A stretch of DNA of 60,634 nt from Rhodospirillales bacterium Ga0074136. Its GTDB lineage: Bacteria; Pseudomonadota; Alphaproteobacteria; Acetobacterales; Acetobacteraceae. Under the pieces are notes generated by a model. That model was not told the DNA's origin, ran no database searches, and was given only the letters and a program-made list of their open reading frames with translations. The translations under genes were made by a program, and so were the position numbers. Below are positions 8,482-15,922 of the stretch, one piece after another. Location: the NCBI GenBank assembly GCA_001464375.1, contig LNEW01000116.1, positions 1-60,634 on the forward strand, read 5' to 3'. Numbering within the stretch: the first letter of the stretch is position 1; every line of letters starts with the position of its first letter.

Positions 8482-10307
8482 CCGCGACGAACGACTTCGT
8501 CGTCAAATTCGCCAACGTCAACGGATCAGGCTCCGCCTCCGCCAATGGGCTGTTCGCGAAATCCATCCTGCGCATGGGCATTCCCATCGCGTCGCGCAAC
8601 ATCTTCCCGTCCAACATCCAGGGCCTGCCCACCTGGTTCGAGGTGCGGGTGAGCGAGGCCGGCCACATGGGCCGGCGCGGCGGCGTCGACATGATGGTCG
8701 CGATGAACCCGCAGACCTGGGACCGCGATGTCGCCGAGATCGAGCCCGGTGGCTACCTGTTCTACGATTCGACGCGGCCCATGCCGAAGTCGCGCTTCCG
8801 CGACGACATCACCGTCATCGGCGTGCCGCTGACCGAGATCACCAACGCCGCCTATACCGACCCGCGGCAGCGGCAGTTGTTCAAGAACATCGTCTATCTC
8901 GGTGCGCTGTCGGCGTTGCTCGATATGGAGGTCGAGGCGGTCCAGCAGGCCATCGCCGCGCAGTTCCGCGGCAAGGAGAAGCTGGTGCCGGCGAACTACG
9001 CCGCGCTGGAGAAGGGCCGTGCCTGGGCGCAGGAGAACCTGGCCTGCCCGATCGGCCTGACGCTGAAGCGCGCCGACGCGGTGGGCGAGCGCATCTTCGT
9101 GGAAGGCAATGCCGCGGCCGCGCTGGGCGCGGTGTATGGCGGCGCCACGGTCTGCGCCTGGTATCCCATCACGCCCTCCACCTCGCTGGCGGAAGCCTTC
9201 GAAAAGTACTGCGGCCAGCTGCGCAAGGACCCCGAGACCGGTGCCAAGCGCTACGCCATCGTGCAGGCGGAGGATGAACTGGCCTCGATCGGCATGGTGA
9301 TCGGCGCGGCCTGGAACGGCGCGCGGTCCTTCACCGCCACATCGGGGCCCGGCATCTCGCTGATGCAGGAATTCGTGGGCCTCGCGTATTTCGCGGAGAT
9401 CCCCGCGGTGATCTTCGACGTGCAGCGCGCCGGCCCGTCCACCGGCATGCCGACCCGCACGCAGCAATCGGACCTGCTCTCGGCCGCCTATGCCAGCCAC
9501 GGCGACACCAAGCACGTGCTGCTGCTGCCCGAGGACCCGACCGAGTGCTTCGCCTTCGGCGCCGACGCCTTCGACCTGGCGGACCGGCTGCAGACGCCGA
9601 TCTTCGTCATGCTCGACCTCGACATCGGCATGAACGACTGGCTGTGCGAACCCTTCAAGTGGGATCCGGCGCGGCGGATGGACCGCGGCAAGGTGCTGGA
9701 TGCGGCGGGGCTCGATGCCGCGGTGTCCTTCGGGCGCTACCTCGATGTGGATGGCGACGGCATCCCGTACCGCACCTGGCCGGGCACGCACCCCGAAAAG
9801 GGTGCCTTCTTCACGCGCGGCACATCGCGCGACCGGCATGCGCGCTACACCGAGGAAGGCGCGCCCTATGTCGACAACATGGAGCGCCTGCTGAAGAAGT
9901 TCGGCACCGCCAAGTCGATCGTCCCGCGGCCCATGACCATTCCGGCGAAGCAGCCGGCGCGCGATGGCGTGATCTTCTATGGGTCTTCCTCGGCGGCCAT
10001 GCGCGAGGCGCTGGCCGCGCTGGAAGCGGACGGCATCCACCTCGATGCCATGCGCATCCGCGCCTTCCCCTTCCACCAGGACGTGGCCGACTTCGTCGCC
10101 GCGCATGAGCGCGTGTTCGTGGTCGAGCAGAACCGCGACGCGCAGCTGCGCACCCTGCTCGTGAACGAGGAGGAGATCGACCCGGCCCGGCTGATCCCCG
10201 TGCTGCATTTCGACGGCACGCCGATCACCGCGCGCTTCATCCACGCCGCCATCGCGAAGCGCGCCGCGGCGGCCAACATCCTGCCCTTCCGCAAGGCCAC
10301 GCCATGA
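8466..10307 (+). CDS. korA: 2-oxoacid:ferredoxin oxidoreductase, fused gamma-alpha subunit (KorA type)
   Basis: CoA-dependent oxidative decarboxylation of a 2-oxoacid, most likely 2-oxoglutarate to succinyl-CoA. The 613-residue chain has an N-terminal gamma domain (about 1-190; GSASANGLFAKSILRMGI, GRRGGVDMMVAMN) and an alpha domain beginning near GNAAAALGAVYGGATVCAWYP, with YPITPSTSLAE, ATSGPGISLMQEF and the substrate-side segment GPSTGMPTRTQQSDL. This gamma-alpha order is that of bacterial KorA. The ATG at 8466 lies inside the previous gene, and the stop overlaps the beta-subunit ATG. I base 2-oxoglutarate on family resemblance only; another 2-oxoacid is possible. Confidence 0.88.
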   Translation: MPQPLTATNDFVVKFANVNGSGSASANGLFAKSILRMGIPIASRNIFPSNIQGLPTWFEVRVSEAGHMGRRGGVDMMVAMNPQTWDRDVAEIEPGGYLFYDSTRPMPKSRFRDDITVIGVPLTEITNAAYTDPRQRQLFKNIVYLGALSALLDMEVEAVQQAIAAQFRGKEKLVPANYAALEKGRAWAQENLACPIGLTLKRADAVGERIFVEGNAAAALGAVYGGATVCAWYPITPSTSLAEAFEKYCGQLRKDPETGAKRYAIVQAEDELASIGMVIGAAWNGARSFTATSGPGISLMQEFVGLAYFAEIPAVIFDVQRAGPSTGMPTRTQQSDLLSAAYASHGDTKHVLLLPEDPTECFAFGADAFDLADRLQTPIFVMLDLDIGMNDWLCEPFKWDPARRMDRGKVLDAAGLDAAVSFGRYLDVDGDGIPYRTWPGTHPEKGAFFTRGTSRDRHARYTEEGAPYVDNMERLLKKFGTAKSIVPRPMTIPAKQPARDGVIFYGSSSAAMREALAALEADGIHLDAMRIRAFPFHQDVADFVAAHERVFVVEQNRDAQLRTLLVNEEEIDPARLIPVLHFDGTPITARFIHAAIAKRAAAANILPFRKATP

Positions 10308-11359
10308 GCTACCTGCCGAAGCCCAAGCTGCACCACCCGAAGCTGCCGACCAACGCGATCGGGCTGACGCGGCGCGACTACGAGGGTGCGATCAGCACGC
10401 TGTGTGCCGGCTGCGGTCATGACTCGATCAGCGCGGCCATCATCCAGGCCTGCTTCAACCTCTCGCTGCCGCCGCACCGCATCGCCAAGATGTCGGGCAT
10501 CGGCTGTTCGTCGAAGACGCCGACCTATTTCCTCGGCAATGCGCATGGCTTCAATTCGGTGCACGGGCGCATGCCGTCGGTTCTGACCGGCGCGTACCTG
10601 GCGAACCGTGACCTGGTGTACCTCGGTGTCTCGGGCGATGGCGACAGCGCGTCGATCGGCTTCGGGCAGTTCGCGCACTCGATCCGCCGCGGCGTGAACA
10701 TGTGCTACATCGTCGAGAACAACGGCGTGTATGGCCTGACCAAGGGGCAGTTTTCCGCCACCTCCGACTGGGGATCGGTCGCCAAGAAGGGCGCGATCAA
10801 CACCGACCAGCCGATCGACCTGGCCGCCATCGCGGTGCAGTTGGGCGCGACCTTCGTGGCGCGGTCCTTCTCGGGCGACAAGGAACAGCTGGTGCCGCTG
10901 ATCGAGGCCGCGCTGGTGCATGACGGCGCCGCCTTCATCGACGTGCTGAGCCCCTGCGTCGCCTTCAACAACCACCCCGGCAGCACGAAATCCTACGACT
11001 ATGTGCGCGAACACAATGAGGCGCTGAACAAGCTCGACATCATGCTCCGCCGCGACGAGATCACGGTGCAATACGCGCCCGGCGAGGTCACCGAGGTCAT
11101 GCAGCACGACGGCACGACGCTCCGCCTGCGCAAGCTGCACGAGGGCCACGACCCGACCAATCGCGCATCCGCCATGCACCACATCCTGGAGCGCAAGGCG
11201 GCGGGCGAGATCGTCACCGGCCTGATCTACGTGGACCCGGACCCCTCGGCACTGCACGAGCACCTGGGCACCGTCACCGGGCCGCTGAATGCGCTGGGCG
11301 ACGGCGACCTCAATCCGGGCGTCGATGCGCTGGAAGCGGTCAACGCGTCGCTGCGCTGA
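10304..11359 (+). CDS. korB: 2-oxoacid:ferredoxin oxidoreductase beta subunit (KorB type, thiamine diphosphate)
   Basis: Catalytic thiamine-diphosphate subunit, 351 residues. The ThDP/Mg motif runs from GDGD (111-114) to ENNGVYGLTKGQ (N139-N140). Cysteines C34 and C37 (CAGCGHD), C68 (GIGCSS) and the later SPCVAFNNH match the 4Fe-4S ligand pattern of beta subunits. The ATG overlaps the alpha stop by four bases, and its stop is directly followed, without a gap, by the next gene. With the upstream flavoprotein it makes an electron route from 2-oxoacid to NAD(P)+ or the reverse. Confidence 0.9.
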   Translation: MSYLPKPKLHHPKLPTNAIGLTRRDYEGAISTLCAGCGHDSISAAIIQACFNLSLPPHRIAKMSGIGCSSKTPTYFLGNAHGFNSVHGRMPSVLTGAYLANRDLVYLGVSGDGDSASIGFGQFAHSIRRGVNMCYIVENNGVYGLTKGQFSATSDWGSVAKKGAINTDQPIDLAAIAVQLGATFVARSFSGDKEQLVPLIEAALVHDGAAFIDVLSPCVAFNNHPGSTKSYDYVREHNEALNKLDIMLRRDEITVQYAPGEVTEVMQHDGTTLRLRKLHEGHDPTNRASAMHHILERKAAGEIVTGLIYVDPDPSALHEHLGTVTGPLNALGDGDLNPGVDALEAVNASLR

Positions 11360-12604
11360 ATGACCCGGATCCCTGCCACCGGCGCGCCCGCCGATGCCAT
11401 CCTGGCGGCGCTGCAGGCGCGCAAGCAGGGTGACCGCGACTGGCGGCACGGTCGCCTCGCCGTGTATTTCTATTGGCTGGACGAGGAACTCGAGCGCGTC
11501 CAGCAGCAGGCCTACCTGGCCTACTGGACCGAGAACAACCTCGGCCAGCGCGCCTTCCCCAGCCTGAAGTCGCTGGAGGACGAGGTGATCGCCATGGCGC
11601 TGTCGCTGCTCGGCGGCGGCGACAAGGCAGGGGGCACCTTCACCTCCGGCGGGTCGGAGAGCATTTTTCTCGCCATGATGGCGGCGCGCAACCGCGCCCG
11701 CGCGCGCCGCGGCACCAGGCAGCCGAACATCGTGCTGCCGAATTCCGCGCACCTCACCTTCGACCGCGCGGCGGAAGCGCTCGGCATGGAGATCCGCCGC
11801 GTGCCGGTCGGCGCCGACCTGCGCGCCGATGTCGTGGCGATGCAAGCGCGCATGGATGGCGACACCGTCGCGCTGGTGGGTTCCGCGCCCAACTATCCGT
11901 TCGGAACCTTCGACCCGATCGCGCAGATCGCGGCGCTGGCGGCGCAGCACGGCGCCTGGATGCATGTCGATGCCTGCGTGGGCGGCTTCCTCGCCCCCTA
12001 TGTGCGCCGGCTTGGCCACGACATCCCGGCCTTCGAATTGTCCGTGCCGGGTGTCACGTCGATGTCGGCCGACATCCACAAGCACGGCATGGCGCCGAAG
12101 GGGGCGTCGCTGTTGCTCGTGGCCGATGCGGCGGATCGCGAATGGCACAAATTCGACAGCCGTGCGTGGCAGCGCGGGCCGTACTCCGCCTACACGACGC
12201 AGGGCACGCGCCCGGGTGGCGCGGTGGCGGCCGCCTGGGCGGCGATGAACCACCTCGGCGACGAGGGCTACCTGCGCTGTGCGCGCCTCATCATGGAGGC
12301 CAAGGCCATCATGACCGCGGGCATCGCCGCCATCCCGGGCCTCGACATCCTGCAGCCGAGCGACATCGGCATCTTCGTCTGGCGCGCGAGCGACCCGACG
12401 CTCGACATCGGCAAGGTCGCCGCCGCGCTGGATGCCGAGGGGTGGCTGGTCGGCCGCCAGCAGGAACCCGACGGCATCCACCTGCATCTCAACCCGATCC
12501 ATCGCGAGGTCGCGGGCGAGTATGTGGAGGCGGTGTCGCGCGCGGTCGCGGCCGCACGCGGCGGGCAGAACAGCCGGATCGGCGCGAACGAGCGGACCTA
12601 CTGA
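11360..12604 (+). CDS. PLP-dependent decarboxylase/lyase, sphingosine-1-phosphate lyase-glutamate decarboxylase superfamily
   Basis: 414-residue fold-type I PLP enzyme. The cofactor lysine is K241 in SADIHKHGMAPKG, the hallmark of group II decarboxylases and S1P lyases; upstream are TSGGSESIFLAMMAARN (phosphate binding) and HVDACVGGF (Asp holding the pyridine nitrogen). The conserved Gly/Tyr region GPYSAYTTQGTRPGG resembles S1P-lyase relatives more than glutamate decarboxylase. The substrate is unknown. It starts on the base after the korB stop, so it is probably in the same transcript; a shared substrate route is inference only. Convergent with the patatin gene that follows. Confidence 0.82.
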   Translation: MTRIPATGAPADAILAALQARKQGDRDWRHGRLAVYFYWLDEELERVQQQAYLAYWTENNLGQRAFPSLKSLEDEVIAMALSLLGGGDKAGGTFTSGGSESIFLAMMAARNRARARRGTRQPNIVLPNSAHLTFDRAAEALGMEIRRVPVGADLRADVVAMQARMDGDTVALVGSAPNYPFGTFDPIAQIAALAAQHGAWMHVDACVGGFLAPYVRRLGHDIPAFELSVPGVTSMSADIHKHGMAPKGASLLLVADAADREWHKFDSRAWQRGPYSAYTTQGTRPGGAVAAAWAAMNHLGDEGYLRCARLIMEAKAIMTAGIAAIPGLDILQPSDIGIFVWRASDPTLDIGKVAAALDAEGWLVGRQQEPDGIHLHLNPIHREVAGEYVEAVSRAVAAARGGQNSRIGANERTY

Positions 12605-12612
12605 GCGGCACG

Positions 12613-12633
12613 GCGGATCGCGCGGCCATCCGC
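12613..12633. terminator. weak inverted repeat between convergent genes
   Basis: GCGGAT (12613-12618) and ATCCGC (12628-12633) can pair around a nine-base loop in the 68-base gap between two convergent genes. There is no T-run on either side, so this is a weak terminator candidate, and in DNA of this GC content it may be chance. Confidence 0.25.
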
Positions 12634-12672
12634 GTCGGTCGGTCGAACCATCGCGTCGTCGCGGATCGGCCG

Positions 12673-13695
12673 CTACAGAAATCTCTCAACCACATCGGTC
12701 GAGGACCGCGCCCCGATCGCGTCGAAATGCGCGTCGAGGAACGCCTCCGCCTTCGCCGCACCCAGCGCGCGCAGGTGCTGCAGGAAGCCCATGCTGGCAT
12801 TCATCTTCGACGACGCGTTCAGCGCCGCCAGCTCCGCCTCCGCATCGATGCAGTGGATGAAGCAGCGCAGGTACTTCCCCGCCGGCAGGTCGCCCTTGTC
12901 GATCAGGTCCGTCACGAAGCGGATCATCCGCATCTCGCGCATCAGGGATGCGTTGAAGGCCAGCGTGTTCATCCGGTCCACGATGGCGCGGATGTCGCGC
13001 GGCACCTCCGGAATGTTCACCGGGTTCAGCTGCACGATCAGGATGTCGGGCGCGCCACCCATGTAGATCAGCGGGAAGATCGGCGGATTGCCGGAATACC
13101 CGCCATCCCAGTAGTGCTGTCCCTCGACCTCGACCGCCTGGTGCAGCAGCGGCACGCAGGCGGACGCCATGACCGCCGTCGCGCTCATCTCGCTGCGTTC
13201 GAACACGCGCAGCCGGCCGGTCAGGACGTTGGTCGCGCAGACGAACAGGGCCGGGCCGGCGGCCGACCGCAGCCGCGCGAAATCCACCACGGCCTCGATG
13301 TGTTCGTGCAGCGGGTTCGCGTTGGCCGGGTTGAATTCATACGGCGAGAACTGCCGCTGCATGACGTCGGCGATCCGCCAGGCCGGCGAGAAATCCATGT
13401 TGCCCGGGCTGAACATCAGGTCGATCGGCGTCGGCTGCACGGGCGAGAACGCCGCGATGTTGCCGATGCCCTCCCAGAACACATCGAGGCGCCGCTGCGC
13501 CTCCGCCGGCCCGCCGGCGATCAGCCCATCCACCAGCACGGCGGCGTTCATCGCCCCGGCGGAGGTGCCGACCACCGCCTCGATCTCGATGCGATCATCC
13601 GCCAGCAGCCGCTCCAGCACGCCCCAGGTGAAGGCGCCATGCGACCCGCCGCCCTGCAGCGCCAGCTTGATCCGCTTGCGGTTGCGCGTGGCCAT
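12673..13695 (-). CDS. patatin-like phospholipase
   Basis: Serine acyl hydrolase of the patatin family, 340 residues. The oxyanion loop LQGGGSHGAF, nucleophile S45 in VVGTSAGAMN and the catalytic Asp D197 in YWDGGYSGNPP form the Ser-Asp dyad. There is no signal peptide or membrane segment, so it is probably cytoplasmic or peripheral, acting on phospholipids or on polyhydroxyalkanoate-like acyl esters. The start is GTG at 13698 or, preferred here, ATG at 13695, with an AGTAGGGT element overlapping the end of the upstream cyclase gene. It is the last gene of the long leftward block. Confidence 0.88.
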   Translation of the reverse strand: MATRNRKRIKLALQGGGSHGAFTWGVLERLLADDRIEIEAVVGTSAGAMNAAVLVDGLIAGGPAEAQRRLDVFWEGIGNIAAFSPVQPTPIDLMFSPGNMDFSPAWRIADVMQRQFSPYEFNPANANPLHEHIEAVVDFARLRSAAGPALFVCATNVLTGRLRVFERSEMSATAVMASACVPLLHQAVEVEGQHYWDGGYSGNPPIFPLIYMGGAPDILIVQLNPVNIPEVPRDIRAIVDRMNTLAFNASLMREMRMIRFVTDLIDKGDLPAGKYLRCFIHCIDAEAELAALNASSKMNASMGFLQHLRALGAAKAEAFLDAHFDAIGARSSTDVVERFL

Positions 13696-13701
13696 CACAC
13701 C

Positions 13702-14925
13702 CTACTTGCTGTCGAGCCGCGTCACCGGCGACCAATCCGCCGGCGGGCCATCGGGAAAGCGCGCGAGCCGCGCGGCATAGGCCGCGACCAGCGGGTCCTG
13801 CAACGGGTCACCGCATTCGTGCAGCGCCTCGCGCGCGGCGCCGAACTGGCCGGCGCGGAACCGGCGGATCGCCTCGCCCCAGGCGGGCAGGCGCGCCACC
13901 AGCGCGCGGTCGGCCAGCAGCGGCGCGTCCTGCGCGTCCGATGCCACGGACAGCCCGACCAGCTCATGCACCTCGACAGCGTCCTGCGTGCCCTTGGCCA
14001 GTACCACATCCACCGGGCGGAACACGAAACCGCTGCCCGCGCCGATGCGCGTCGCCTCGCTCACCAGGATCTGCGTGCCGTACATCTTGTTCATGCCCTC
14101 GAGCCGCGAGGCCAAGTTCACCATGGACCCGATCGCCGTATAGGCCATGCGGTCCGACGAACCGACATTGCCCACCACCGCATCGCCGCTGTGCACGCCG
14201 AAGCGCGTGTGCAGGCGCGGCCAGCCGCGCGCGGCGAACTCTTCCTCGAGCCGCAGCGTCAAATGCCGCGCGTGCAGCGCGGCGCGGCAGCCGTGCAGCG
14301 CATGCGCCAGGTCGCGCTTGGGCGCGTTCCAGATCGCCATCACCGCGTCGCCGATGTACTTGTCGATGGTGGCGTGGTGCGCCAGCAGGTCGTCGGTCAG
14401 CGCCTGGAAATAGGTGGAGGTGATGCGCATCAGCTCCTCCGGGTCCATGCGTTCGGCAATGCTGGTGAAGCCCTGCACGTCGGAGAACATCACGGTCAGG
14501 CGCCGGCGTTCTCCGCCCAGTTCGGCCGCAGCGCCCTCGGCCATCAGCTTGCGCACCAGGTCGCGCGGCACGTACACGCTGAACAGGCGCAGCGCGGCCT
14601 TCATGCCGCCCATCGCCTCGCCTAGCGCGTTCACCTCCGCCGTGCCGCCTGGCGGCGCGACGGGGTCCGCGAGGTCGAGCCGCCGGACCGCCTCGGCCTC
14701 CCGCGCCAGGCGCCGCAGCGCCGCGCCGACGCGCTGCGCCGCGAAGGCCGCGCCAGCGAACCCCACCAGCAGCCCGACCATCGCCAGCGCGACAGCCGAG
14801 AGCGGTGCGCCGGTCGGCGTGGCCGCGGCGGTCAGCGCCAGCGCGCCCAGCAGGAGGCTGCCCACGCAGGCAATCAGCAGCAGCAGCAGCACCAGCAGGG
14901 AGGGGCCGCGCGCGCCGGTGCTCAC
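13702..14925 (-). CDS. membrane-anchored class III adenylate/guanylate cyclase
   Basis: 407 residues: two N-terminal membrane helices (about 9-35 and 42-62), a HAMP-like linker (63-115) and a class III cyclase domain from about 140. Metal aspartates are D149 (FSDVQGFT) and D193 (KYIGDAVM); the purine-selecting pair is K189 and T263 (AYTAIG); the transition-state residues are N270 and R274 (VNLASR). The full set implies activity, and Lys/Thr is the pattern of class IIIb adenylate cyclases, several of which respond to bicarbonate. The last 90 residues form a helical extension. The GTG start overlaps the stop of the HD protein gene, so the two are co-translated. Confidence 0.9.
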   Translation of the reverse strand: MSTGARGPSLLVLLLLLIACVGSLLLGALALTAAATPTGAPLSAVALAMVGLLVGFAGAAFAAQRVGAALRRLAREAEAVRRLDLADPVAPPGGTAEVNALGEAMGGMKAALRLFSVYVPRDLVRKLMAEGAAAELGGERRRLTVMFSDVQGFTSIAERMDPEELMRITSTYFQALTDDLLAHHATIDKYIGDAVMAIWNAPKRDLAHALHGCRAALHARHLTLRLEEEFAARGWPRLHTRFGVHSGDAVVGNVGSSDRMAYTAIGSMVNLASRLEGMNKMYGTQILVSEATRIGAGSGFVFRPVDVVLAKGTQDAVEVHELVGLSVASDAQDAPLLADRALVARLPAWGEAIRRFRAGQFGAAREALHECGDPLQDPLVAAYAARLARFPDGPPADWSPVTRLDSK

Positions 14926-15842
14926 GGGTCGATCCCCGACCAGGCAAGCAGCGCATCGGCATCCGCGGGATCGAGTGCATCCAGCGCCGCCGCCCCGTCC
15001 TCGGCCGTCGCGCGGGGCAGGCCGAGGCGCCGCGCCGCGCCGGCATAGGCGGCCAGCTGCGCGCCGCGCACGGCTTCGACCCCCATGGCACGCGCCGGCG
15101 CGGTGGCCGGCGGCTGGAGGCGCAGCAGCGCGACGCGCGCGGCGTGGCTCGCGACACCCTCCGGCGCGGCCTGCCCCGCCGAAGCCAATTCGCGCGCGAG
15201 GAGCCGGCTCAGCCGCGGGCCAAGACGCGGCAGGCTGCTACCGAACAGGTCCGCCTCGCGTGCCAGGCGGCAGGACAGGTCCGGCGCCTCGTGCTCCTCC
15301 CAAGGCCATGTGGTGGCGAGGATGATACGCCGCAGGGTCGCGACCTGGTCGGCCGGCAGCCCCTCGGCGCGCGCAATGGCGGCGGCGGCATCGGCGGAGC
15401 GGCGTTCGAGCAGGCCGCGCTCGGCATGGACCTGGCCGTCATGCAGCAGGTCGTGCGCGGCCATCGCAGCGATCGCGAGTGCGGCTTCCTCGTTCGTCAG
15501 CTGGCCCATCCGCCGCGCCGCGCCCGCCAGCCAGCCCATGGCCCGGGTCGCCTCGGCCTGGTGGAGGCGGTCGTGATAGGCGGGTTCCAGGGCGGGCGGA
15601 AAACCGGCGCCATGGCGGTCGACCGCCCGTGCGATGGCCAGCGCGGTGCGTTGCGCGGGCGCACGGTCGTCCACGCCGCCCGTGGCATCCGCCAGCGCCG
15701 CGATGACCGCCGCTTCCATGTCCGGCGGCTGGTCGCGCAGCGCGACCAGCGCCTGTTCGGCGGCCAGCATCGCGCGCCGCGGTGCAGCCTGCGCCAGCGC
15801 GAGGTCAAGGACGGTGCTGTTCGTCGCGGCCGTTGCGGCCAT
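14922..15842 (-). CDS. HD-domain phosphohydrolase resembling class I cyclic nucleotide phosphodiesterases
   Basis: 306 residues. Y89-H90-x3-H94 (YHDRLHQAEATRAM) followed 36 residues later by A129-H130-D131-x2-H134-x-G (AAHDLLHDGQVH) imitates the HNxxHA and HDxxHxG metal motifs of class I phosphodiesterases; H139 is a further candidate ligand. The rest is Ala-rich helices. I infer metal-dependent phosphohydrolase activity, possibly cAMP breakdown, because the stop overlaps the GTG of an adenylate cyclase. The start is the ATG at 15842, inside a CCATGG; open frame continues upstream but its translation is low-complexity. No membrane segment seen. Confidence 0.7.
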   Translation of the reverse strand: MAATAATNSTVLDLALAQAAPRRAMLAAEQALVALRDQPPDMEAAVIAALADATGGVDDRAPAQRTALAIARAVDRHGAGFPPALEPAYHDRLHQAEATRAMGWLAGAARRMGQLTNEEAALAIAAMAAHDLLHDGQVHAERGLLERRSADAAAAIARAEGLPADQVATLRRIILATTWPWEEHEAPDLSCRLAREADLFGSSLPRLGPRLSRLLARELASAGQAAPEGVASHAARVALLRLQPPATAPARAMGVEAVRGAQLAAYAGAARRLGLPRATAEDGAAALDALDPADADALLAWSGIDP

Positions 15843-15922
15843 GGCCTTCGCCGGTGGAGTGGCCGGACATCCTAGCCTGCGATCACGCGTCGGTGGAAAG
15901 CGTTGCGTGATCGCCGCCCGGT

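Noticed and set aside
9977-12502. Very long open frame on the minus strand (over 800 codons) across korA, korB and the PLP gene
   Set aside because: Arg/His/Asp-rich composition without any motif; it lies opposite genes with clear catalytic motifs. It is a by-product of the high GC content.
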